Shown piece by piece: positions 47,066-58,540 of a DNA stretch of 64,000 nt. The notes beneath the pieces were generated by a model. The model was given only the letters and a program-made list of their open reading frames with translations. It did not search any database and was not told the DNA's origin. The DNA is from Watersipora subatra (Eukaryota > Bryozoa > Gymnolaemata > Cheilostomatida > Watersiporidae). The stretch lies in contig NC_088714.1 of the NCBI RefSeq assembly GCF_963576615.1, positions 26,346,558-26,410,557 on the forward strand. The letters are read 5' to 3'. Made by a program: the position numbers and the translations under genes. Position 1 is the stretch's first letter. Each line of letters begins with the position of its first letter.

Positions 47066-48424
47066 TCATATCTTTAATTGAACGCCTCCTCTATTTGACT
47101 GCTACAATTGGAGAAGGAATGAAAAATAGAGAGCCACCCTTTAATTGAATGACACCTCCATTTGACCACCACTTTCACATTCTTGGATCTTTGCGAACCA
47201 AATAATAGAAAGTGATCAGTAGAAAAGTTTCCACAAAATCGTATTAATAATGAATAGTTTGCATCAATAACAATTAATTCTCTCGTTGTTTAACTTCAAA
47301 GCTTTTTTTCTTTTTATTAAAACTTTGAAAGCAACACCATAGAAATAATTAATAACTGTGTCAAGCTAAGACTAGTTTCTTGTTTAACATGGTCTTTGAA
47401 GTACTGTATATATAAAACGGTTTACATTTACGATGGTATATGAACGACTAGTTTTAGGCTAAAAGTTGTGCTTTATGCTCATATGACTAAAAGCTTATCA
47501 TTACATGTGTTTGTGCAAAATGCAACGCGTAAAAGTTTTTCTCTGCTAATAAAATTGTTGTGATGCTAATGTCGATTAGTTCAGCAGTGCAGAAAAAAAG
47601 TTGAGGTCAGAAAACATTGTGGAAAGTATTGAACAACTAGAAGATGTTCACTCCATCGAAAGCTCCGATCAAAATGCAACTGGCCGAGCAATTGATGCAA
47701 ATTTTTTTGTTTAAAAAACTTTAATTTTTGTTTTCGCACGTATCATAAAAGTGGTTCATTTATGTCACCTGTTCATGAATATATATTTGTAGCATTTGAT
47801 AGATTATTGTTATATAACTTATAAACTTACAGATTTATAGCATATTATTTGATAGCATCATTGCGATTATCTGATTTTACAATGGATCGACGATTGTAAC
47901 TCCTCTTCCATTGTATGTAAAAAGTTAATTTTGGCTGCCAACTAGCAAACATATTAATGAATGCAATGAGCTTTTACGCAATACTGTTAAATATGGAAAT
48001 AGAATAAATGTATGTTTTCAAGTTTAGAATGAAATAAAAAGGAAAAGCACCAACAAATTGCAAAGCAGGACGCAAGCTATAATACTATTGCAGGTTAATT
48101 GCAAGCAATAGATATCAACTTAAAGAGATATTTCTTGGCTTTTCACTGCAAATTTTTGTTAAGAGATTTTTGACAAGTTGGTGGTAAGTTAGCAGATTTG
48201 TTGCATCCAAAAGGGTTAATGTCACTCTATTGTAAAAAGAGGGCAAAATATAAGAGAGAATCGCTTTGACTGTAAAAGAGATAAATTTATTTTCCCAAAA
48301 TTCTGATGAGGTGTTTAAAAAATACAACACCAGCCTCTATTTGAACGCCACCTTTATTTGACCTCCACTATAGAGAAAGGGTTGAACAATAGAACCCCAT
48401 GGTGTTCAAATAGAGGTTTTACAG
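47066..48424. mobile_element. TA-flanked inverted-repeat element in unit 2
   Basis: The right end (complement ctgtaaaacctctatttgaa) is followed by TA, and the left part has ttaattgaacgcctcctcta. Absent from unit 1, where flanking sequence is continuous (near 37100), so it inserted after the duplication. Related to 14664-15056 and 18563-19373. The left terminus is eroded. No transposase. Confidence 0.7.
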
Positions 48425-48555
48425 TATACTATGTTGTTATTTTCCTCTAAGTATAGATAATATCATTTTATCATTGAACATTTAAAAGTAGACTTTTTTT
48501 TATGAATAGAATGCATATCTTCCTCATGCTGATTAGTGTTCAATCTCTACCAAAG

Positions 48556-49075
48556 CTAATATATATATACATGTAAATATTAATGTTTGTCTGTTTGTCT
48601 GCATGTCCAGTTATAGCGATAAAGTTTGAAGAATTAAAAACTCTTTACTCTATGGATTTGAACTCAGAACCTCCAGTTCTGCGGACAGGCATTTATCCAG
48701 TACACTATACTGTCAAACTGGCTGAACTATGTAATAAATTGGGCAAATACTTATTACATATACCAATATTTCATGGTTTCAGGCTTAACCCTGCAGCTAG
48801 TTCAAAGCCATGCCAGAAAGAAACTGCGTGCCCATACATCAAGAAAAATGCTTAAACTCACATGGCCAACAAGACTATTGCAATCGGTATAGGTGTATTG
48901 TAGGCACTGCAGTCGGTACAGTACGAGTTAGAGAAAAATAAACGCAGAACACAAGAATAAACAAAAGACTAGCATTTAGAAGTTACAATGGTAAATATTG
49001 TATATGTTGAGTAAAAATAAATTTTCCGTGCAAAAACTTTTTTATTACCCGTGCGATGCCGTGCATTCACCTAGT
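48556..49075 (-). mobile_element. SINE-like repeat S5, reverse orientation
   Basis: Read on the minus strand it starts actaggtgaatgcacggcat, has a tRNA-like block (ggaggttctgagttcaaatcc split near 48650-48680), then cgctataactggacatgcag, a gacaaacagacaaac tail and an AT run. Inserted in unit 2 only. Confidence 0.65.
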
Positions 49076-49767
49076 TATCCCAATAAATACTGGATAAAAC
49101 TACAGTGACTGAAAGTCTACAAAATCAAGACTAAATTATTAATTGTATTAATAATATTATTAATTGTATTATTAATTATTATCTTACAACATTATCAACA
49201 CATGATGCATAGTGCTCAACTGGGTAACTATTCACTATGGAGGCCTTACCCTTACTCGCAGCATCAACTGCAATGAGTAGGCAACTTCTTTATTAGAAAA
49301 ATTATAGACCTCTGGTTCAAATCACATAAGGGCCATTCTTGGTGTTGCTTGAAGGAAAGGTCATGAAAAGGCATCCAACTACTAAATCTGGTCGGGTCAT
49401 CGGTGACTAAACCGCCTCTCCCATCTGTGCATCAGTGTGGATAAGGAGGGTGGCTAGCAACCACCAATGTTGGACTAAAAACAAAACTTGACAAAGGGCG
49501 GAGGAGCTCTTCTGTGAGCCAACAACCAGCTAGCTAGAGATGGTGTACCAATAAAAACATCTAACAGAAGGCAATGGAAAACCATTGTTGAAACCTGCTA
49601 AGAAAAGCCATGGTTATAGGAAGTGGGGGAGAACCATGATCACCTATGGCCCTTACAGGACATGGTAAAATAGCATCTGATAGGCATAAGGTTAGGTCTA
49701 TCTTTTCCATTTTTTCACTCAGCTTAGCCTTAGTGTCATTGACCAACCATGAGAAGGCAGAAGTGGT

Positions 49768-50130
49768 TCAGGGGTTCAGTGGTTAGGGTGCTGCCCAATG
49801 ATCAGTAGGTCAGTGGTTTGAGTCATAGCATCTGTGCTGTTAGTAAGGGCATCTACCACAATTACCCCAGAGTTAGATCAGTCTAAAGTACGTGGACGCT
49901 GTTCAGAAAAAACCTCAATAGGTAGCTTTCTAATAGGACTATTAGATTATAGACAATCTGTGAGTTTTTATCACTGATCAGCAGTACTGCTGTAGGTCAC
50001 TGCTGCTCAAGCAATTAAAAAATCAACACGTGTGAAAAAGTTGAGCAACACTGGGCTTTGGGTTAAGGAAAAGCCTACTCTATTTCAACCTTAAAACGGA
50101 ACCATCTGGTAGGATGGGAGAAACTGACAA
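49768..50130 (+). mobile_element. tRNA-derived SINE-like repeat, unit 2 copy
   Basis: Starts with a tRNA-like head: ggttcagtggttagggtgct as an A-box-like block, ggtttgagtc as a B-box-like block. The body ends near gtaggatgggagaaactgac. The same repeat is at 53925-54265 in the matching part of unit 3, and its 3' end survives near 37480 in unit 1, so the insertion predates the duplications. It is a different family from S1-S6. Confidence 0.6.
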
Positions 50131-50892
50131 CAATGAAATGAGAATAACGAGAGGAGGAGTTAAATTTTTTACTGAACTATGAGGGGTAATTATGTATTAA
50201 AAAAACTATAGTTTTAAGCCATACACCAGCAGTAGTTTTTATAAATAACTCAGTCTCTAAAGTCTTACAATCTTTCCTACCTGTAAGCATAATTGGATTC
50301 ATGATGTCTTTATGTGAAATCTGAAAGATTGTGATTGAACATGAATTTTTGCATCCAACGACATAATCATCTGGAGAAAAAAACGGCATGCCGACTTCAA
50401 AGCTGAAGCAAAAACACCCTTAACAAGCTTCAGTTGAAGTGACTGAGTGGATATACCAAATTATGAAAAGTAAAACAAACCATAAATTGTCATTTTTGAC
50501 AAACGATTAAAACACAACTGGGTTCTTCTATATAACTAAAGATAGAATTATGATACATTAAATTTTACTAGCTCTTTCAAATAAATCTTGCATTCTATTA
50601 GAGAACAGTTACACCTCTCCGGCAGTCAGCTAATGTATTTGATGCAGTTAAGATAAAAGGAAAGATCAGAACTCATTTGTTAGTTGATCATTAAGAAAAG
50701 ACTTGCATGAATTTCTACTCTCTCCTCTGTACAAATTCTCTCTATTACTAAGTCTATTGTTATGTTCTATGGAATTAAATGATTCATGATCATAAATTTT
50801 CATTTTCTTCACATCATATTGGCTGAAATTTTATTTTTTCTAGCGGTCGGTTAAAATCAATTTTACTCAAAATCTTTACATTTACGTAGCAT

Positions 50893-50900
50893 TATAAAAG
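50893..50900 (+). promoter_or_regulatory. TATA box of receptor pseudogene
   Basis: TATAAAAG 79 bp before the old start codon, retained although the gene is broken. Confidence 0.5.
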
Positions 50901-50978
50901 TTAGACTCAGTCCATATAAACTTTAAAAGGATATAAACTCTAGTACCTTCTGGTACCTCTCTATACATTTATTGAACT

Positions 50979-53067
50979 ATGGCCAGTTCTGATCACATTT
51001 GTAAGGTGTGTGGTGACCGCACCACAGGTATCCATTATGGAGTGCGTGGCTGTTATAGTTGTAGGCCCTTCTTCAAGAGGAGTGTTCTGAGTGAGATACC
51101 ATATGTTTGTAACGGGAGTTTTAATTTCTTCAACTGAATTTCTGCTTTTTTTTAAAAACAATGCGTCAGTTTAACCTTAGCCCAAAAGCAGATTTGGATT
51201 CAACTGCAGTTGTTTTCAATTTTTTCTGTAGTGTGTTAAAAATCATTGTAACTTTTTTATAACTTAGTTTCAGTTTTAGCCCATCACTCTTAAAACTTCT
51301 CATATCTTTGCATATATTTTACTTGTTTGTGGTAAAATTCAACACAGATTATAGCGCAATGTGAAAGTAAAAAGTAGAAAGTTTAAACTACAGTTAATTT
51401 CCTGATATATTTATTGCGGACCATCATCATATAGTTTTTTGTTTTGGTTTTTTAGTGAGTGATCCATAACACAAACTTTTCAACTTTGAATTTTTCTGTC
51501 ATCGTATGTCTGGAACTAGTCAAATATAATTATTCAAATGTCATTTGAATAATGTAGCTTATATTATATAGCATATATTCACAGCCTTTGTTTGAACGTT
51601 AGGACATCACAATGTATTACACAAACAACTAAGCATGTATTTTAATTGTAAATTTGCTATATTTTGCTATAGAGCTTTTTAACATGCTTTTATGAAGCTA
51701 ATGCTTTTTTGCTATTAAAGCCAAACTGCTATCAAGCCTCTGATTATATAAGCGGGATATCTTTTTACGAATTCAGTGTGCACTCAGTTCAGCATACTAA
51801 TAGATACAAGTATCTGAGAGGTTACAACAGCCTTTATATTAAGTTCTTGCCAAAAAATCTGGGATTACAAAACACTACGAGGTATCTTTAAAAAACTTTG
51901 AAACAAACACTAGCTGATCTTGGCATTTCTCCAGAGCTACAATCTATCAATTAAAGTATCATTATTGTAACTTACATTTGTACTTGTTTATCTATAAGTG
52001 CTTAAAATATTTAGTGGTATAAATTACATCGAGGCAAAAATATTTGAATTAAATTATACAAGCCATTAAAATTTTAGTCATGAGGATTTTTTTACAAAAG
52101 CGGATGGCCATAACTCTTACAAGCTTGTTGAAAAATGTTACAACTGTCTTAGTGGTGATTAATTCTGTTTTAGACAACTTTGAGCAAAGTTCACTCTATA
52201 TAGACAAACAAACTATTTCTAGGGACCGAGGAACTGCATTGTGGACATGGCGAGGAGAAACCTGTGCAAATATTGCCGATTCGAAAAATGTAAACGTTTA
52301 AACATGAATCAGGAAGGTGAGTTGTTCCTTTGATATAACATTTAGGATTAAAAACTGTCAGTGGTGTAGCATGTACTGAGAGGGTCATCTGCGCAGTCAT
52401 GCTAATTTTCAACTGTTTGTAGAGCTTATTAGGCTCCGTTGACAGAATATTGCATTTAAGTGCTAAATGTTTTGTTATTGGCTGCAATTGTCTATCATTT
52501 TTTCTAACTGTGTATAAACTGTTTTTACAGCTGTCAGACCAGCCAGGCAAAATTCTTTGGAACAAACTAGTCATTCCTCCTGCTCTGAAGGCCAAAGTTC
52601 TCAACTGTCAAGTTCAATCACCAAACACTCGACATTCTGGATGAGGTAAGATTAGATTATTTATAGATGGACTTAGTTGGAATCTCTGGCAGGCTTGAAA
52701 AAGGTTCAGAGAAACTCTGTGATGAGTTGTGTTTATACAGAGTGTACAAGTTTGTCTGTAGAGTGATGAGTCTTTGTATAAAAGAGAGAAAAGCATATGA
52801 GAGATGATAATATACACACTGATGGTTTGTCTGACTATGGGTAGAGATTGATAGAGCTATGCAGAAAGAGATGAGACTAACAATGATTTTAAAGGCATGT
52901 CTATATTGGTCTCTATTTGCAGCCTCCTTAATGCAAACAACAACGGAATCAAAGATAAACCAGCTATAAACACCCTGAGCTATGCTGTTGTAATGCTGGT
53001 GAAGAGATTGTGGTGATCGATAATGATCATAGCTGTGGCGTAGATGTTTTTCTGCATCGATGTTGAG
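50979..53067 (+). pseudogene. NR2E-like receptor copy 3, pseudogene
   Basis: Exon-like blocks: 50979-51113, 52223-52316, 52531-52645 and about 52923-53067. Block 1 keeps the four finger-1 cysteines but has P-box CYSCRP, and the intron 1 donor gt has become gg (aacgggag), so translation would run into a stop after a few residues. Block 2 (finger 2) is intact. Block 3 lost one codon. Block 4 has lost the ligand-domain signature and carries in-frame stops (first after KRLW). Exons 5 and 6 are deleted. It diverged further from copies 1 and 2 than they did from each other. Confidence 0.85.
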
Positions 53068-53289
53068 TATGTGAAAATTATTAGTTGCGTGATATATGAC
53101 TACTGCAACTTAATTTGTTATATATGACTGAATATGTTTTAGTTTTTTTTTTTCTGAACTACTAAGTTTATTTTTTGCCTTCTTTCAAAGAAGTTGTGTC
53201 CTCATTGACTAGTTGCGCAGTATCAGCCTATCATCTAGAATATGTAGAGTGATGTGTAAGCTGGTTGCTCAAACATCCTTCATTCTGAA

Positions 53290-53924
53290 TATCAACATAA
53301 TTTGTGTAATCTTATTAAACAGTGATTCCAGCTTGTCCTGACTTCGTATGGATATATATATCTCCTGGTAGCCTAGTCGACTATAATTGGGATAAGATTT
53401 GTAAAGTGTAGAGATTTGCTCAGGAAATGTTCAAAGTAAACCAGCAGACGTCTGTAAGGGGAGATATATATTATTCGCATGTGTCCTTTCTAAACATTAC
53501 ATTTTTTGATCGTTTTTATAGCTACTGTAATTGTGTGACATCAAACTTTCCCCTGTTAACTTGTGTTAACTTTGTGAAGACAAGAATGCACACACAAGTA
53601 GTATATGTACATGTACATATTTTCTTCCTATGAATGCAATGCGTATCTTCTTTGCGCTGATTAAACTAGCATGATAGCAATTGCTAATTGATAAAAGCAT
53701 AATTACTAACATCTAGCAGTTAAATCTAGACTGTTAATTGTGAATCTTTTTACACATTACCAAAAGGTGTGAAGTATGGCTGAATTGGATAAGCGATTAC
53801 TCGCTATGAAAGCTTATGCATGGCTTGCATCATTTGCAATGAGCACAAACCTATACTATGACAAGCTGAAACTAGTTCCTTCCCTTCAGTAAGCCTTAAA
53901 ACTATTAATAATTCATAAAGGAGC
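53290..53924. other. Unit 3 tail, first part
   Basis: Matches 36815-37400 and 46775-47060/48430-49250. No gene seen. Confidence 0.4.
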
Positions 53925-54265
53925 AGATGGGGTTCGGTTCTTAGTTCACCCACTTATAATCAATAGATTGGGAGTTCTAGCCCAGCAAGGAGCATTGATG
54001 GTGCTAGCACGGGTGTATAAGTCCAAAAGTCTGTAGATGCAGCTCAGAAAAAAACCCAAAATGTGGTTTTCTCACAATGGTCTCAGACTACAGACAACCA
54101 TTGGGTTTTTATCATTGGTCAGCAATACTGCTGTTAGTAGGTAACTACTGCTTTAGCAATTCTCAACTAGAGGGAAACAGTTGAGAAAACTGGGTTCTGG
54201 GTCACAGAGCACCCGATCTTAACCTTCTCAGAAAGAAGTCATATGTTAGACTAGGAGAGACTGGT
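53925..54265 (+). mobile_element. tRNA-derived SINE-like repeat, unit 3 copy
   Basis: Aligned to 49768-50130 over its length: ggttcggttcttagttcacc head, gggagttctagccc B-box-like block, then gcagctcagaaaaaaaccca and ggtttttatcattggtcagc. Confidence 0.6.
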
Positions 54266-56219
54266 AAAAAGAAAATCTGACATATATCCAAAGACAAAAT
54301 TAGTTGGAGAAATAAACTGTACAGATTTTAAAGCTGAAAAAAAAACCTTAAAAAGCTTCAGCTAAATGGATAGCTCATGGATATAAGTGGGAACGCATTT
54401 CAGGATTACATATGATTGAATTTTACTGTTTCCTTCAAGTATATCTTGCATTTTAATTGTCTGTAGTAAACATTGCATTTCGTAAAAGGGTAGCTACACC
54501 TTTCGAGCAGTCCGCTGATGTATATGATACGGGTAAGATAAGACAACAAGTGATCAAAACCCATTACTGAATGACCATTAAGGGAAGATAGGGATTTCAA
54601 CACATTGAAGAGAACTGTAATCTGCACTACAGATGTAACAAGCAGAAATATAAGATGTTTTGTAGTAACAAAGATAAAAACAAAAGCAATAGCTAACACA
54701 ATTTCTTGCTAAAATCCCTAGGAATTAATCATGTCTACTATTTATTGGTTTGTCGTGAGCAACTAGATCTGAGCTTATGAAAACTATGCATTGTTTAAGA
54801 AACTGCTAGGCTCAATGAGTATAGAACAAATATTTACAGTTGTTACGGAACGGAATTGGTGAAACTTTGTAATTAGTTGTAAAAGATTTTTGACCTAAAG
54901 TCGAAAAAAAAAATTTTCAGTTGTGAAAATAGCAAAACAAAAAAAGAAAGAAACGTATATGTCTGTTTTTCATTATGCACCCACAATCACGATAATTGCT
55001 CGAAAGCTTAACATTCTAGGTAGGAGCATACAATTATTAACTTCAAAAAACCTGGATCCTCAATATTTGATACTATTAAACGATTCCTGTCTCAGAAATT
55101 TTGAAAGCTCAAAATTCAAATCTTAGGACTTTTATGGCTGCTTCGTTTTGGTGTCTGTTGGAAAGTCTGAAAGCATGATAAAATAATGCATGTGTAGAGT
55201 TGGAAAAAAAACAAGTACGGGGTTCTTCAACTCTATTCCTGTACATTTTATATCATTATACACATTTTATTATTATATATCATTGTATACATTATATATT
55301 ATCAAAATACTGAAAGTTTTCAACTAACGCCAAATAGAAAAAAGTAACAGAAATATGCTGTTTTTAGGTTGTAGGTTTTACTATTATTGTTTAGCTCTAC
55401 TAACAACTAGAAGAGAGCTGATGTCTAGTCAGTGATAGGATGGTAGTCGAACCCAGCATGTTGCCTACTTTTCTGACAGAATTGTGCTGCTATTGTAAAG
55501 CATCAAGACAATATCGAGGACGATCCCGAAGAGAAAAAAATATGACTTTTCACATAAAGAAGTAAAAAGAAACTCCTGAGCCATCCAGCATCTAGCTTGA
55601 GACCCAGGTTGATGAGCCAAAAACTGACAGCAATGCGAAGAACATTGTATGCTACAGTATTAAAGTATCTCTTAAATAACACAAAAAAAAGCTTATGGCA
55701 GAATACGTAAGGGTCCCCGCTCAACTTTAGCATAATACAATGAAGACTACTAATAATTGTGTCTCAATACATTGTTTCTCAATGCTATTTTGCTGACTCC
55801 TAACATTCTTGAAATAATCTTTATTTGAAGGAACCTATTAGAATCTCTTTATAATATATGATAGCATGTTAGTCAGCATTCATAACCCAATTGGATAATT
55901 TGTTTCTATACCTCAATTACCTTGAATATCTTCCCCAAAAGATGTGCTTCACATAGTGTGTTAGTAAAAATAGTATTTCACTGTCAGACAAACCTTTGAT
56001 ACATATTTTACACTCAGTGTAATCATACATGTATGTTGCAAGTGTCTGTCGGCAAGAGACTCCTCACTATACCATCTAGCAGATCAAAGGGGCGCGTAAT
56101 AGGAATCCTCAGTATCCGAGGATTCTTGCCGACATTAAGGCTGGAAGTGGCATGAGCACAGTTTCTGTTTCTCAATTCCTGCTTCCCAAACACCTCATCC
56201 CGTGGGAGCTTTTCAGCTG
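54266..56219. other. Unit 3 tail, second part
   Basis: Follows unit 1 from about 38060 onward with heavy divergence; 55490-55760 matches 39110-39500. No coding gene recognised. Confidence 0.4.
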
Positions 56220-57360
56220 CTGCACCATTGCAGGCTAAACCCTCCTTTGAGGATTGTCTCCTTAGGTCCATTGATTTTGACCTCTTGTGTAGTAGAGTGC
56301 CTTTAGCAGCTGATCCCAAATCACTCATCAATCGCCAACAGAGCTTCATTGACAGCGTACACGAGTTGCTCTTCCCATCAAAGATGACTCGTCTAAAGGG
56401 GACCAAGATTATCAGGCCTCGACCTGCCCTTAGTGGTTGAAAGGCGCACAAAGAGCTTTATAAGTCGGGGCTGCGTGACCTCGTGGCAGACTACAAGATC
56501 GTTTCTGACCATATAGTGTGTGGCGCGTATTCACAGGAGGAGGCCTTCATCCCTCTAAGCGCTGAGCTCTTCTGGAGAGATATCTTTCAGAAAGAGTCAG
56601 TGCCCAACAATGGGCAGCCAGTAAGATCTATTATGAGCTGCTAAAACCCATCTGTCAGGATGAGATTGCAAGTGTCCTTTTGAAGAAAGGAAAGCAATAC
56701 ACGGGTGTTGATGGTTACAGCTGGAAGGACCTGAAGAAGGTGCAAGTTTAGCTTTTGCTATCGGCTTTTAACCTGTGGTTGCTGAGTGGTCGGGTACCAT
56801 CTGGGTTATGTAAAGGCATCACTACACTCATACTTAGACTCATTGGCACATTCGATCCGGCGCAGTTTAGGCCGAATACAGTTACATCGGTGTTCGGCCG
56901 CCTCTACCATGGCATGCTTAGTGAGCGGTTCGCGGAGATGTCACCTTTTATTGAACGACAAAAAGGGTCAAGAAGAGTGATGGGCTCTACTTCAATTCTA
57001 AATTGCTTCAGAATGTCATCGCTGAGGCAAAATTCAAGTATAACAATTTGCGTATCGCATTCATAGACATCAGTAAAGCGTTCAACAGTGTCTCCCATAA
57101 TTCTTTGTGGGTTGGGTGTCATCACTTAAAGGTACCTGGACATCTGGTATAGTACCTCAGATGCTACTACACTGCTAGCTCAACCAGACTGAAGCTCCCA
57201 GGTAGGGCAAGCAGCGATATCAGGGCATGTAGAGTCATTAAGCAGGGGCATCCGCTGTCTACCCACCTGTTTAATGCTGTGATCGAGATGTGCACTGCCA
57301 AGCTAGATGACAAGATCAATTTTCAGTTTTGCAGCAGTAGTCGCCAAATCGGAAATTGAT
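56220..57360 (+). pseudogene. R2-like non-LTR retrotransposon relic
   Basis: Translation with frame changes gives FNLWLLSGRVPSGLCKGITT, then AQFRPNTVTSVFGRLYHGML, then LRIAFIDISKAFNSVSHNSL and KQGHPLSTHLFNAVIEMCTA, the RT motif order of R2-type LINEs. The motif A aspartate is present (FIDISKAF), but the sequence breaks off before the FADD catalytic box. Stops and shifts occur throughout. It is GC-richer than the unit around it and is absent from units 1 and 2. Confidence 0.8.
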
Positions 57361-58080
57361 GCACAGTCGCCATGCAGTTTTTTTTCAAACAAGGTTTTTA
57401 TTAATGTTTACTGAAGTCTTCTTTTTTGTTATTACTAGTCAAGTTTTTTCATATGAATTTCACTTGAGCCAAAAAAAAGAATAATTTTGTTCTCAACATA
57501 TGAAAGTCTGCTTAAAAATGCATTCTATTGTAAACATTACATTTGATATAAAGAATAGAGCTTTTGATATTCAATATTTTGTTTGAATTTTGAATAAATA
57601 CATCAATGCAAGCTCTTTTGCATTTATTGATCTATATACTTCTGAGATTGTAAATTTTTAGCCGTTCTATAATTGGTCATATAAAATTAAACTTATACAA
57701 GACTGATCTCAATATTTTAGGATGTTGCCTATATGCAAAAAAATGTTGGCATTTTGACAGCCTGTTGGCATTTTAGATTAGGTGAAATGATTAACTATAT
57801 TTATTATATTATTATTTATCATATTACCCTACAGCGGGGCACTGCCCGCTATTGACGCTGATAATTGAATTGTTAAAAGATTCAGTCTACATGGTTTTTT
57901 CATAATGCACTGCTACAGAATTATAAGTAACTCCAACTCAACAACTCAAAAACTTATGTTTTTGGTATGCCACGATTCTAGAGAGTAGTTCAATAACATT
58001 TGTGATGTTTTAAAAAATTCTACGAAGTGATATTCTGTTGTTTCTGTTCCCTATATTGTGGTAATGCTGAAATATATAAT
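57361..58080. other. Unit 3 end, non-coding
   Basis: Resumes the unit tail (compare 39820-40360: ttgaataaatac, gttggcattttag region). Nothing else seen. Confidence 0.4.
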
Positions 58081-58540
58081 GACTAGTTTCGCACTCTGTC
58101 AGCAGTGAGTTTTTGTCTGCAAATGATACAGTGAATCTCCACACAGTACCTAAATCCAAAATCTGTCAATAATCAAATCTTTCAAGATCATCATTCTTTA
58201 TTCGTTAGCTACTCATATAGCTCAAAATAAGAATTTGCTAAAATTTCCAGACATACAATATGGATTAGGCAAAACCAATGAAGATTCACAGAAAAGCAAC
58301 TAGTTAAGTAAGAATGGAAGACAAAGATAAGAACCTTTTGCCAGCTACAATTGTATGATTCCTTCTATTTTACTTTAGCAAAAGTTAGCATTGTCAGTCA
58401 TAAAAACTTGAAAGAGGGGAGATCAGGAATATATGCTTTTTACGATTAAGAGATTATGTAATGAGGAGATGAAAGAAATGAGGGTAAAATAAAAGAAAAA
58501 TCCAATCAGTCATGTGAATCAAACAAAGCTTTTTGCTCTC
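58080..58540. repeat. Start of a fourth tandem unit, receptor lost
   Basis: The segment gtcagcagtgagtttttgtc onward matches the upstream part of units 1 and 2 (29210-29610, 40370-40770), including the ccagctacaattgtatgatt and gagattatgtaatgaggag blocks, with strong divergence. The match stops before the promoter and no receptor exon follows. Confidence 0.6.

Larger units (their letters stand above)
40360..50700. repeat. Tandem segmental unit 2
   Basis: Begins with the region matching 29210 and runs through receptor gene 2. Against unit 1 it has lost most of the 34.7-36.3 kb block, gained the element at 47066-48424 and the reverse SINE-like copy at 48556-49075. It ends near 50700, where sequence equivalent to about 38250 jumps to sequence equivalent to about 40775, so about 2.5 kb of its tail is missing. 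Confidence 0.8.
50700..58080. repeat. Tandem segmental unit 3, degraded
   Basis: Begins with the receptor promoter region and continues through the broken gene. Near 53290 it jumps from sequence just after exon 4 to sequence matching 36815/46775, deleting exons 5-6 and about 3 kb downstream. The rest follows the unit tail to about 58080, interrupted by the R2-like relic. Confidence 0.75.

Noticed and set aside
56023-56451. 142-codon minus-strand frame
   Set aside because: Opposite strand of the R2-like relic; no independent support.
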